A stretch of 64,000 nucleotides of DNA from Favolaschia claudopus (Eukaryota; Basidiomycota; Agaricomycetes; Agaricales; Mycenaceae): positions 806,001 through 870,000 of the forward strand of contig JAWWNJ010000008.1 in the NCBI GenBank assembly GCA_037176885.1. Direction: 5' to 3'. A program made the translations under genes and the position numbers. Below the pieces are notes generated by a model. The model did not search any database, had not been told where the DNA came from, and saw nothing but the letters and a program-made list of their open reading frames with translations. Positions 12,459 through 22,859 of the stretch are shown here, piece after piece. Each line of letters starts with the position of its first letter. Positions within the stretch are counted from its first letter, which is position 1.

Positions 12459-12999
12459 TGTGGAGTTGTCGTAGAGAGAGGCAAGCGGTTGAGGGGCACG
12501 AGGGTGGAGGTTGTTAATAGCCTAAGGTACACACGTCCTTCTCGGGGCTGGGGTCGGTCCATTATTAGAGAAATGAAAACCGTGCATCCGTTCATGGGAC
12601 TATGGGCTGGCTACTGCTAATTGTGAAGGGTTTCTTTCTTTCGGGGTGCCGGTACCATGGGCTGCAGTAGTGAGCACCTTTCAACCTTCGTCGAATCGTT
12701 AAAATAATGAAAAATGGCCGTTTAATAACGAGTTAAGGCGTTGATAGTTGGTTGATCGGCTTAGAGGATCCCAGTTCTCGAGTTGCTCGTTAGATGGTCT
12801 TGACGCCGTATGGCAAAATGGGTAGCTAGCCGTTCTGAGTTACTGCTCGTCGTCCCGTTTGCGTCCCGTCGTACTTGGATGAAAAAACTTGAGAAGAGTT
12901 TGCACAGCCACAAATTACCTTTTTCAGGTGCGTGGCGTTTATTTGCCAAATTGGGTGTATACTTAGCAGCCACAACAGTCGACGATGTCACCAGTCACC
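12459..12999. other. Promoter region of 13-kb gene, duplicated at 21 kb
   Basis: No gene found. From about 12700 it is clearly related to 21070-21352. Shared words include CGAATCGTTAAAA, ATGGTCTTGACG, GGGTAGCTAGCCGTT versus GGGCAGCTAGCCGTT, TGCACAGCCACAAA and a 37-bp identity around GGTGCGTGGCGTTTATTTGC. Confidence 0.6.
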
Positions 13000-15028
13000 A
13001 TGCCCTGGTCTTCGTCACCGCCGTCGACGCCCGACTCTACGACTAGTCAAGACGCGACTATTTTGCCTTTTTCCCCTCTTTTCACCTCTTTTGCCCGCTT
13101 GTACGGCGCTCCCAGGCCACACATCTCACCACTTCAATTAGTCTTCAAAGCCTGGACAGTGGAGTCGGATCCCTTCTGTGCCGGCAAAACCGCGAAAAAA
13201 AGCTCGACAAATCTACGCGTCCTTTTCTCACCTATTCTAAGTCATGAAGACGGCTGAAAACGGTCAGCTTTACGCTTCGGAATCGACTGGAAATACGGCG
13301 ACCCTCCAATCAACTTGCAGGACGGCGCTAACTCGGAGCATCCGGAAACGCAACGCGGCCAGCCCTCCGCTCCCTGTCGCCGACGACGCGGAAGACACAC
13401 CGTACAACGACGACTCGGAATTCTACGCCACCCACACATGCACCTTTGTCATCCTCTCGCGCCGCCCGCCGCCCGTGCCGTTTCATCTGACCCGCCACGC
13501 CCGCGCTGTTGGAGGTCTGCGGCCCCCGTCCGCGTACGCAGTCGCCGTCGGATCATCTATCTCGCGCCCGGCGACGGCGCCGTCTTCGACTCCTGCCGCC
13601 AGAGCCTTAGACGGCGCGGAGAATGCGGTATTATTGCCTCGTCCGGCGTTCCCTCGACGCCCACCTCCGCCTCCACCGACCTCGTCTCCTCTTCCACCTC
13701 CAGCACCGCACACCCCTCCCCGCTCGTCCTCCCTCCATCGTCCCTCTCCTCTCCCGCCGTCCGCCTTCCCGCGCGTCAACCGCCCGTCCTCGTCTTCTGC
13801 TCACCAACACTACCACTCCTCATTCACCTCATCCTCATCCTCCACCGCTCCCTCCCCCTCCCCCACCCGCGTCCGCCGCGCACCCGTACCCAACTTCTCC
13901 CGTCCCACCTCGCAGATCGCTCTCCTCCAGCAGCCCACCGCCTCGCCCGATCTAGATCCCTTGCGCGATCCCTCCAAGTGTGATTCCACCCGCGACTCCG
14001 CCTACTCCTTCGACGGCGTCCTGGCAGCGGAATACGCCGCGTACGCGCCGCTTTTGCGCACGCAGAGGAGAGGAGGATGGGGATAGCGATAGCGATATCG
14101 CGGTCCATGTGCATCCATACACGGAGGATGATGGTGACGAGGAGGGAGTGGGGTATGGGGTACAGATGCGAGATGTAGGAGAAGTGGGAAAGCGAGAGGA
14201 GGAGGAGGAGGAGAACACACCTTACCGGCTCTCCCCCCTCATCGCGCCCATGCCGGGCGAGGCGTCCGAGGACGACGAATTGTACCTCCCCGACAGACGG
14301 GGGAGCGGATACCGGAGAGCGTCCGATGAGGACTACGAGGAACCGGGAGGGGGTCGGGAGTCAACGGAGTCGGGGTCTGGGTCGGGTTGGAGTCGTCGTA
14401 CAGCCACTATCCCGCCTACTCATCCAACTCGCATTCGCATTCCGTCTGCACCGAGGCGTCGTCGTCGTGCGGTGGTGTTAGAGCTGCGGCTTGCGGGCTT
14501 GATATCGCGCCTAGGGTCCCAGTGAAAGACCTCTTTGCCTCCGCGTCCCGCTCCTCTGCCTTCGCGCCTCGGCCCTCAACGTCGCCTCGTCGCCTACCCA
14601 TCGACCCCACATCGAGATCGACATCGACGCTCACGCTGCGCTCGCACTGGTCCTCCTCCACGCTCTCCACCGCCTCCTGCACCCCTCCCCCGCGCACGCG
14701 CACTACTTCCAACTCCAAACAAAAGCACAAGTCCGACTTTTCGTCGTCGCTAGCGTTCGCCCGGCGGTATCTGCACCGCAAGAGGCGGGGTGCGGCATCT
14801 TCGTCTGCGGCGGCGTCTTCGTCGATGTATTCTCGATACCGGCAGGAGGAGGAGGAGGGAACGAAGAAGGAATCGAAACCGCGCCTGCGCCCGATCGGTG
14901 CGGTGAGTCCGCGTGTCGCGATCGCGCAGGCGCAGGCACAGGTGAAGAAGCGCGAGTCTGAGTTGTTCACGTTGGGGGAGTATGGGTATGGGTCTGGGTT
15001 TGGAGCGGGGGCGGCGGGGGCGAGGTAA
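13000..15028 (+). CDS. Serine/proline-rich mosaic protein, gene model uncertain
   Basis: Function unknown; strongly disordered composition. The 5' part (ATG at 13000, MPWSSSPPSTPDS, FARLYGAPRPHI) matches the start of the 21353 gene. The remainder matches the minus-strand gene at 39987-42230. Shared features are DDSEFYATHT against DDEFYTAHAS, a proline/serine stretch, an acidic stretch, LRSHWSSSTLS against LRSRWSSSTLS, and FARRYLHRKRRGAASSS against RRYFHGASSSS. The coding frame changes near 13250, 14065 and 14390. An intron at 13978-14065 (GTGTGA to CGCAG) would fix the second change exactly; the others lack clear splice sites. It may be a living gene with unrecognised introns or a decayed chimera. 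Confidence 0.4.
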
Positions 15029-15413
15029 GGTTAGTGTCATGGGTTCTTGCTGATCATGAAGTCCACGCTGTCTGCGTCTTCGTTCTCCACTCCGACCGCT
15101 TTCTTTTCTTTTATTCGTGTTGATATCGATGCTTCCTGTCCTGCGAGAGCCCTGGCTTACTCTCCACTCAATCGTGTTTCGTATTATCTTGTATTGCGCT
15201 CCAATGTCGATGTCGATGCGCACTCGTTACTTACTTCGCATCGTCACGTCTTCTTGTGCTGTTCTTTCTGTATGTAGTCGTACAGATCTTACCTCTTGTT
15301 GTATGTAGCTATAACAATTTCGATTGAAAGCGAGTGAGATAGATCAATGCAATTGAAATCTTGTATACTTCGATTTAAATTAGTACTTGGCCGTTTGTAG
15401 GTAAGTACTAGTG
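15029..15413. other. Intergenic between convergent genes
   Basis: 3' flanks of the serine/proline-rich gene and of MFS copy 3. Nothing recognisable was seen. Confidence 0.5.
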
Positions 15414-17853
15414 CTACAACGCCGCGCGCCCACGAGACTCGAAGGGGAGGAGCAGGGCAAGGAGGCCGACCACGACCAACAGCGCTCCGGCGATGAATAT
15501 CGGGGCGGAGGTCGTCAGGTCGGCGTATAGAGCTATGATCGGCGACTGCAGTACATATTACAGGGTATATAAGTAAGTAAACAATCCACTGAACGCGTGA
15601 TACAGCATCATAGAGAACTCACGATGACGCCGAAACCCCGATGCGCGGACGCGACGAGGGCATTCCCGGTCCCGCGGTCCTTGGTCGGAAAGAGCTCGGG
15701 GCTGAGACCGTAGAGGACGCTGTACATCACGAGGACGGTGAATTCGAAGGCGCAGTTCCAGCCGAGGAGAGCGTTGGAGGAGCGAGAGGTTGTGGAGAGG
15801 AGGATGAGTACGCCGGCTAGGGCTAAGTAAAGGGTGGGTGGTAAGCTAAACCATGCGGGATAACAGAATAAATGAGAATAATATTAATACCAGCTGAGAT
15901 AGCTAGAGTGCCTCTGCGACCGAGGAGGGGTGATTCGACGAGATAACCGGTTAGGGGGCCCGCGGGGACGCTGGTTGCGTATATGATGGCGGTCTGTGGA
16001 TTGGGTTGATTGGTTGTACGAGTACATAGAAGAAACCAGAAAGCGCTCAACACACATTGCGATAGGTGATATACGTCGAACCGTCACCGAACGTCGCGCC
16101 TCTTGTGGAGAGGCTGATGCAGCATGAGTATGGAAGTTGAGGCTGCGTATCTCACTCACTAATATGGCACAAAGGAATTGTATCTGCGATGAGAGTGAAT
16201 TCAAGATTCAAAGGATGATGGGAATAAACGGCATGCATACAGAGGAAAGGCTAGCCCAACTATCGCTGTAACAGAAGAAGAAATTGTATCGTGATGAGAC
16301 TGAAGCAGACGCAGAAGCACACAATTGAACGAACCCCAGATGAGAGTGAGTAATCCGGTGGAACGCGCTAATTTGCGGGTGGCGAACAACGGACGGAGGT
16401 GGTCACTGTTTAAAACCGAAAGATTGCGCCCGACAGCAGCTACTGTGGTACTGTCAATGTCATGCTCTCTTTCAGTTCTATCTTGAGCCTTGAGGTCTTC
16501 GACGGTCAAGTTGCTTGCTTTTCCATTGTATTCCGCGATTTTGTGGATGGCAGCAACGGCTTCTTCGTCCCTCCCAGTGCCCTGGAACAAGCTCCATCAG
16601 GATTATTGTTCGAAAGGACAATGGAATATTGATACGCACAATGAGGTATTTGGGGCTTTCATGCATATCGAATACAAAGAATCGGATTGCCCAAAAGAGA
16701 ACCGTTAGGCCGCCCATGGTGTATACAAAATACCGCCATCCCTGATTTGAAGCGCGCGAACACTCTGGAGGCGTGCAGGAATAATTACCGATTAGAGCCA
16801 GCGCAACCTTGGACATTTAGTAGGCAATATCGGTGAGAATTGCCATCTCTCACCAAACTTGCTGAAAGATCGCCAACCGCGGCCCTAGAAAGACGTCAGA
16901 ATTGAGCGTAATCTTATTAATATTCATTTTGGTTAACATTCTTACCAGATCGAAATGACGGTCAAGAGATATTGGTGTGAGGGTGGGACGGTCTCTGTGT
17001 GGAGCGCGTTGAAAAAACTGAATGGGAAGTATGACACGGGAAGAATTCTACAGACCGATCAAGATGCTTGAGGCGACGGGGAAATTTCCACCGGCACCGA
17101 CGGAGAGAGTAGCCGTTAAGGCGCACAGAGTGACGAAATCTACAAATGAGTGAACAATCGTACCAATCAAACTTCGCTTTATTCACTTGAGGATGCACCG
17201 GCAGCGAGACCAAAGATCCCGATTATCAGCAACGTCAGATTGAACGCTAGTCTGCTCGGCGTATTCAAGCATGAATATTCGGTGCGGTTTTGATGAACGC
17301 GAATACCTGCGACCCCATACATCTGCGCTTGCCCTAGAAGCTGTTCATTCGATGACGATGGGCGAGTTAGCACCGCATACCCCCAGAATGCAGCGCCAAC
17401 AAGGAGGCCGATATTCTGGCTCAGCTTCAGGAACGGGCCTTGCGCATGAAATTCGTTGATAACGGGCACAAGGATGAGTGCAACGACGACCTGAGTAGAA
17501 TGGTTGCTCCGGGAGGAATGGTCAAGCATAAGGCAAGCATACCTGCCATAGATAGTCCCTTCAATACGATATTTATTCAAGCATATTCGCATGAATGAAA
17601 GGAGAAAGCTTACGAGAGCCAGCCAAAACCGGTGACGACGAATATGGCCCACTGAAAGTCTCAAGGTCAGAATGAGGTATCACAAATGGCGTTAAATAAT
17701 GACCTGATATCGTCCCATGCCAATGTCTTGCAGCGCATTGTTCAGAATACGAGCCTTGGCTTGATAAATCGGATCGACTGCGTGGTCCATTGTCTCAAGA
17801 TGGACAGTGGAAGGCTCCTGCTTTTCTTTCGTCGAATTGTCGGCATTAAACAT
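15414..17853 (-). CDS. MFS transporter, SVOP/sugar-porter-like (copy 3)
   Basis: Third paralogue, starting MFNADNSTKEKQE at 17853 and ending PFESRGRAAL at 15414. It keeps VDPIYQAKARILNNALQDIG, LKLSQNIGLLVGAAFWGYAV, DVWGRR, GWRYFVYTMGGLTVLFWAIR, MHESPKYLI, DHLRPLFATRKLARSTGLL and a C-terminal SPELFPTKDRGTGNAL-type block. It is more diverged: the small exon that reads WAFGQILGSL in copy 1 here reads WAAVGDLSASL (about 16856-16886), one residue longer, and its downstream intron ends CCAAG. Late in the protein MYGVLYALSPE is replaced by a version reading MYSVLYGLSPE. It is probably functional but could be specialised or decaying. Confidence 0.85.
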
Positions 17854-18282
17854 CGTGGAACAGAGTGAGTATCAGCTGGAAAACGGGGACAGAGGCGGCA
17901 GAGACGGTGAAGCGACAGCGTCGTTCGGCATATCCGTATAAGTAACGTGCAGTGGCGGCAGCGTCACGGTTCTGTTCGCATACCGAATATTGAAAGAAGG
18001 CGGCTCCTAGCCTAGCGAACCCATTTGTGCAGGTATGGAACCGTATACGGCTTGGTTTGGCCCCAATAATGTAGCAGCATGAATCGACGAAATTGCCACG
18101 CAATTTACACGCATTGCCGGCGATTCTACCCATGGGCCATGAAGCGAAGCGCCGAAGAATCAGGGCCTAGGGGCGTTGGAAGGGCCCGGATAATGGGCTG
18201 ATAACAGTAAGATGGAGTCGAGATTCGAGCTGGTTGAAGGAGGTTGAAGGCAATTTCAAAGACCTAAATTCAAACTCCGCCT

Positions 18283-18296
18283 AACGCGATCACGTG
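18283..18296 (-). promoter_or_regulatory. Candidate upstream element AACGCGATCACGTG
   Basis: Identical 14-bp match, same orientation, to the element upstream of MFS copy 1; here about 430 bp upstream of the copy 3 start. Read toward the gene it is CGCTCACGTGATCGCG, which contains the GCTCACGTG core also seen upstream of genes at 36.6, 44.0 and 59.4 kb. Confidence 0.4.
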
Positions 18297-19610
18297 AGCG
18301 ACTCTCGTAATTACCTCGCTGCGATTTGCAAGGATTGTGCAAGGATCCACTTGTAAGTATGAGTGCAAGTAAATCAAGAAATTTTGACAAGTTTAGATAG
18401 GGGCTTGATTCACCTTCAGTCTTCCGTCAGTGTTCACTTTGCCTAGCAGCCTAAGTAATTAGATGTTGCCAGCTGCTCAACTTGCAATACCTACGTTTCG
18501 GCGCATGCGCATCAGCCATCTAACAGCGATGTTACACCATGAACCTACACCGAGTAGAACCTATTATGCTGCGCGCCTTCATGCATACCAAATATACGAT
18601 GTTACATTCCAGGAATAGTCAAATAGGCTGGCTCTTCTTTCTACCGCGACCATTCTGAATGTCAACACACATGATTTGCGGCGCGTCGATGCTTCAAATC
18701 TGCTGCCGCGTATCGGCAGTATTCGCAACACCGCTCAGCGTGGTGTATATATATCCTGCTCAAGGCACGTTCTCAACTATACTTACTGGATTGCAGTTCA
18801 TTAAGCCGGTTTTAGGGCCGGAAAGAAATGAACCCGCGACGAAGTGTTCAGGAAATTGCGTTTCGTCTCAGTTTACAGATGCGCCGCCTCCGTGCTTCCA
18901 CAAGTTTAATCAGCATCTGGATCGCGATGCGATGAGAAAGATAAAAAAAAATCCATCCAAACTCCTTTCGCTAGTCAAATCCTTTCTTGTGCGCCAGACG
19001 GTGGAATCTTCGGCCACCATTCAAAAAATTTGGAATCCCCCTTATTACTAGTTCAGTTATACTGCGCCAGCGCTACTGATGAATGTTTTCAACCTAAATT
19101 TGCACACTTCGTTGTTTACCGGCGCTGATAGCATTGGCTTTCGACGATAAGCTTAGTGGAAATAGAATATCCGCACTGTTCGCGGAGCTTAAGGCGCTTG
19201 GAGTTTCGATCAGTATGGCAGTTCGGTGCGACATAAGGCTATTCATTTCGCGGTTGGTTGGCCGACCTGCTCCTAGATGTCGCCGCAAAATTATCTCAAC
19301 TTGAGAAACGCTGGTGGTGATATCGAGGAACTCACCTTCCATCGTGATATCACCGCCCAATGCCACGGCGTCTTGACAATCCACATCTGCTTCAGCTACA
19401 GCACCAGTATCAGGCATTTGCGTGAATAACTTGATGAATGAAAATGGTAAGCGCTACAGAAACAATATAAAGGGACTGCAAAGCGAACCCTTTCTTCATT
19501 CTATTCTCTCATCCCTCGATTTTGTTCTCTGACTGACCTGTGCCTGGTGCCAAATCCCTTCGTTTCTTCGAATCACCGTCGCCGTTTGCTTCATCTTTAT
19601 CTCATCAACG
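18297..19610. other. Gene-poor stretch
   Basis: Contains short open frames (18659-19051 plus; 19094-19417 minus, 107 codons) that I cannot assign. Neither has a recognisable domain, nearby splice sites or a paralogue in the window. Confidence 0.4.
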
Positions 19611-20781
19611 ATGCTCGTCTCTTTTGCTCTTCTCGCTACCTTGGCCACTGCCGCTTCCGCCGCCCCCGCATCCAAGCGCCAAAATACCTGCGCCCTCCAA
19701 AGTGCCCCACAAATGCGACGCTAACGAACGAAATTAACGCCAATTTGAATAGATTTGGGTGGCCTCTAGGCTCGTTACCAGCCTGTCTACGGTATACAAC
19801 GAATTTTACATTGGGGAAGGTCGTTGTCGTAGACAGGCTGGTACTTCTCGGGACAGGCCAAAGGGCTGTCGCGGAGTTTGAATTATTTGAGTAGTGCCGA
19901 ACATTGCCGACTGTTGACAGAAATGTGACGCAGTGTGACTCGCCCAATTCTCAGTCGCCAATTTCTGTGTCCGTTGCCGCATAGCTGGTCTCATAAATAC
20001 ATAGATATATACTACTATCATACTCAATTGTAGTGAGACATTTTTTGTAGTTTAAATGCGAGGGATTTGGTTGGAAAGGACCAGAATGATGGGACCCACT
20101 ATAAAATTTTAAACTCCGCGACAGCCCTTTGGCGTGTCCCGAGAAGGACCAGTCTGCTACGCCCGACGTGCTTGCCACATATTGTCGGTGTCGCGTAGCA
20201 GGCTGGTCACGAGTCTAGGTGGCCTCAGCGTTACTGCTTCCGCCGACAGCAGCGGCAAAACTCGTTGGGATGTATTCACCATTTCCTCGGGATTAATTCA
20301 ACAAGGAGACCTTGCTTGGGTGAGCTCTTTTGTGCGAATTCAGGTTCAAATGGTTTTTGAGTGATGAATGATTCTCAGTTTACCGATGGTCAGCCTAACG
20401 GAAACGAGGTCTTCACGGCCGCAGTCGGCTCCCAGCCGAATCTGTTCACATTCCACCGCCGAAACGCTCAGGCAATTGGTGTTTCCGGAAGCAAGCTTCT
20501 TGCTAGCGACACGCCTGCTGTTGTAAGTCTATATTTCTTGATAGTTGTATTTTGTCTTACTCGAACGTTTTGTTTTATTACAGTTCAAAGTTTCTTGCGG
20601 AAGTTGCAACGATTTCGCCTCTGGAAACGAGCTTGCTGCCAATGGATGTACTTTTGAATTGACGGATGGCTCGAATGGCATTGGAGAGTGCATCACTTTC
20701 GAAGCGAGCGGGTCTGTGGTCCAGCTGCAGGACTGTGAGGCCGGAAATGCGGGCCAACAGATGGGCATCTTCTCTGCCTGA
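19611..20781 (+). pseudogene. Small secreted protein gene split by a MITE
   Basis: Exon 1 starts at 19611 with a signal peptide (MLVSFALLATLATAASAAPA) and a KR processing site, then TCALQSAP. After a 451-bp inserted element the coding sequence resumes: GLSVTASADSSGKTRWDVF, intron 20320-20378, FTDGQPNGNEVFTAAVG to exon end 20522, intron 20523-20583, then FKVSCGSCNDFASGNELAANG to the stop at 20781. Downstream introns have standard GTGAGC or GTAAGT donors and CAG acceptors, and phases match. The cysteine-containing mature domain is of a kind common in fungal secreted orphan proteins; no function is known. The insertion lies in or beside the first intron. The gene is probably broken unless the element is spliced out, so I label it a pseudogene with caution. 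Confidence 0.55.
19767..20217. mobile_element. Mutator-like MITE with long inverted ends and 9-bp TSD
   Basis: Bounded by direct repeats GGTGGCCTC at 19758-19766 and 20218-20226. The element begins TAGGCTCGTTACCAGCCTG and ends with the inverse of TAGACTCGTGACCAGCCTG. The inverted similarity continues about 115 bp inward, including CTTCTCGGGACA, CCAAAGGGCTGTCGCGGAGTTT. Each terminal arm itself contains a smaller inverted repeat (ACCAGCCTGTCTAC ... GTAGACAGGCTGGT). No transposase frame is present, so it is non-autonomous. Long TIRs with a 9-bp duplication fit the Mutator superfamily. Confidence 0.85.
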
Positions 20782-21352
20782 GACCTGCGAACACAGTTTT
20801 GGCTGTTAAATATTATGAGCTGTACCGCTTTCCGAGTACATACAAATGGTGACTTCTTCCGATTTTCGTAAGTTAGGACTCGGAGTGCTGGTGTCCGACT
20901 ACAGGCCCCGCGCTGGTGGAGGAGGTATGGGTATTCCTCGCACCTGTGTTCCTGCTCTCTTGAAGGCGTGCTAGCTACAGCGTAACCTGCAAACTAGCTC
21001 GAGAACCCGGGTCTTTCCCCGGGCCTGTTTCGGCCTGCTACCTTATCATTATGGCACGCCGTTTGGGCTTGAATCGTTAAAACGGCCGTTGATCACCTTG
21101 GTGAAGGTTGATTCCGGCGGTCAACTTGCTCGTGGAATGGTCTTGACGTTGTATTTCAGAATGGGCAGCTAGCCGTTTTGGTTGGCTGCTTCGTCGAATG
21201 AGGATCGAAGAAGTAGAAAATCATGCACAGCCACAAACTGCCTTTTTCAGGTGCGTGGCGTTTATTTGCCAAATTGGGTCTATAGCAGCCACGACGACAG
21301 TCAACGATGTCACCAGTGGAGCCTTCGCTTTCTCTTGCTTTCTTTGCTCACC
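20782..21352. other. Promoter region of 21-kb gene
   Basis: No gene seen. From about 21070 it is related to 12700-12999, the promoter of the 13-kb gene, indicating a duplicated upstream region. Confidence 0.5.
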
Positions 21353-22639
21353 ATGCCCGGGTCTTCGTCGCCGCCGTCGACGCCCGACTCTGCTGCTAGT
21401 CAAGACCCGCCAAATTCACCTTTTTCTCCTCTTTTCGCGTCTTTTGCCCGTTTGTACGGCGCTTCCAGACCACACATTCCCCCACTTCAAAAGTCAGATT
21501 CGGATGGCCCTTCAGTGCCGGTGAAAGCGCGAAAAAAATTCGACAAATCTATGATATCAAGTCCTACAACCATGTCCTTTTCTCACCTTGCGCACGTCGT
21601 GTACGACGAGGAGAAGGGCCTCGTGTCTTCTGGGGTCGAGTCGCCTCTTTTTGACCAAGAATCCAACGAAAGGGACGTGATTCCCGAAGACCCTCGGCGT
21701 CGCAGACGGCTATCGTCCGATAGTATCAGGTCCAGGATGTCGAGCCCAACATCTCCAAGTTTATTTTCCCAGCTTGCGAATGGCACTTCGTACGAGGATG
21801 AAAAGGGAGACTCTGAAGCAAAGGTTGCCTCGTTGACCGAGCTGGATAGGATGGACCGGAGCTCGGTACTCATGCCAACATCATCTCCGTACCGCGCTTT
21901 CACGCGCAGAGAATCCAGCGCTGACGAAGCACCATCGTATTTCGACCCATTCGCCGGCCCGGAACACCCTTCGCATCCTCATTCGGTAGAAATTCGAACG
22001 GGCAGGCCCACATCCATCGACAAGAGCGCCGTCTCTTCTCCCCATCCCGACTCCTTTCTCCATGTCGCGCACATGGGGCACAATACTGCGAAGGGGATTG
22101 CTTCCACCGGTTTCACTCACGGCTCCCTTACCGAAATCTTCACCCGACCTCAATCGAGCACAACGTCAAACGGCGAAATAAAAACGACCCCGAATACGTT
22201 GCGCGATCCGCAGTCTTTGCCAAACCCATCTACTACCGAAACTCCCCCCACACACATCGCCAGTACGGACCGAGTCGTCTCCAGCGCACCAACAGCAGTC
22301 CCTTCGCCCCCTTCTCCCGCGCTAGCCTCCTCGCACGCCACCCGCTCACGAAGTATCTCACAACCCTCGCCTTCACCCCGACTCCGTCCCGCACCTCCGC
22401 CTCCGCCTCCATCCTCGCCACCACCCCGCTCGACGCCGACGCCGTCGCCTCGTTCGCCTCTTCCTCCCGCTACCCGTCCCACCAATCGCCCATGCCCTCT
22501 CCGTCCAATGCCGGACCCTCTCCCGCCGGCGGCGCGAATACGATTATTGCGGCCGGTACCGCGGCCGGGTGTGCCTGTGCGGCATGCGTTGAGACCGCTG
22601 CCGCGGAGGGGGAGTGCGAAGGGGAGGGACGGCTATTAG
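21353..22639 (+). CDS. Serine/proline-rich orphan protein
   Basis: Unknown function. The ATG at 21353 (MPGSSSPPSTPDSAASQD) is chosen because the same start is conserved in the 13000 gene. The protein is rich in Ser, Pro and Arg, with DPRRRRRLSSDSIRSRMSSP and a long proline run near the end. It has repeated phrases: MSFSHLAHVVYDEEKGLVSSG resembles SFLHVAHMGHNTAKGIASTG, and SPTSPSLFSQLANGTSYEDEKGD is a third related unit. From about 22260 another frame looks more protein-like (RTNSSPFAPFSRASLLARHP, PLTKYLTTLAFTPTPSRT, through to EEDVVRREMLQWVVGGDW near 22720). A frameshift or missed intron near 22260 is therefore likely, and the true C-terminus is uncertain. Confidence 0.45.
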   Translation: MPGSSSPPSTPDSAASQDPPNSPFSPLFASFARLYGASRPHIPPLQKSDSDGPSVPVKARKKFDKSMISSPTTMSFSHLAHVVYDEEKGLVSSGVESPLFDQESNERDVIPEDPRRRRRLSSDSIRSRMSSPTSPSLFSQLANGTSYEDEKGDSEAKVASLTELDRMDRSSVLMPTSSPYRAFTRRESSADEAPSYFDPFAGPEHPSHPHSVEIRTGRPTSIDKSAVSSPHPDSFLHVAHMGHNTAKGIASTGFTHGSLTEIFTRPQSSTTSNGEIKTTPNTLRDPQSLPNPSTTETPPTHIASTDRVVSSAPTAVPSPPSPALASSHATRSRSISQPSPSPRLRPAPPPPPPSSPPPRSTPTPSPRSPLPPATRPTNRPCPLRPMPDPLPPAARIRLLRPVPRPGVPVRHALRPLPRRGSAKGRDGY

Positions 22640-22859
22640 GCGTGGAGGAGGGAGAGGAGGATGTCGTGAGAAGGGAGATGTTACAGTGGGTTGTTGGGGG
22701 AGACTGGGAATGTGTTCGCTTGGTCAGTTTTGCTTTGGCTTCGACCTCAAGCCCTTCTGAAGCCTCGTTCAGTGAAAGCCCGGTGGCAGTGTCCCTCTTT
22801 CCTCCACGACATCGGCCGACTCGCGATGCTTCATGCCACGGTCGCACTGCGTTCTCCGA

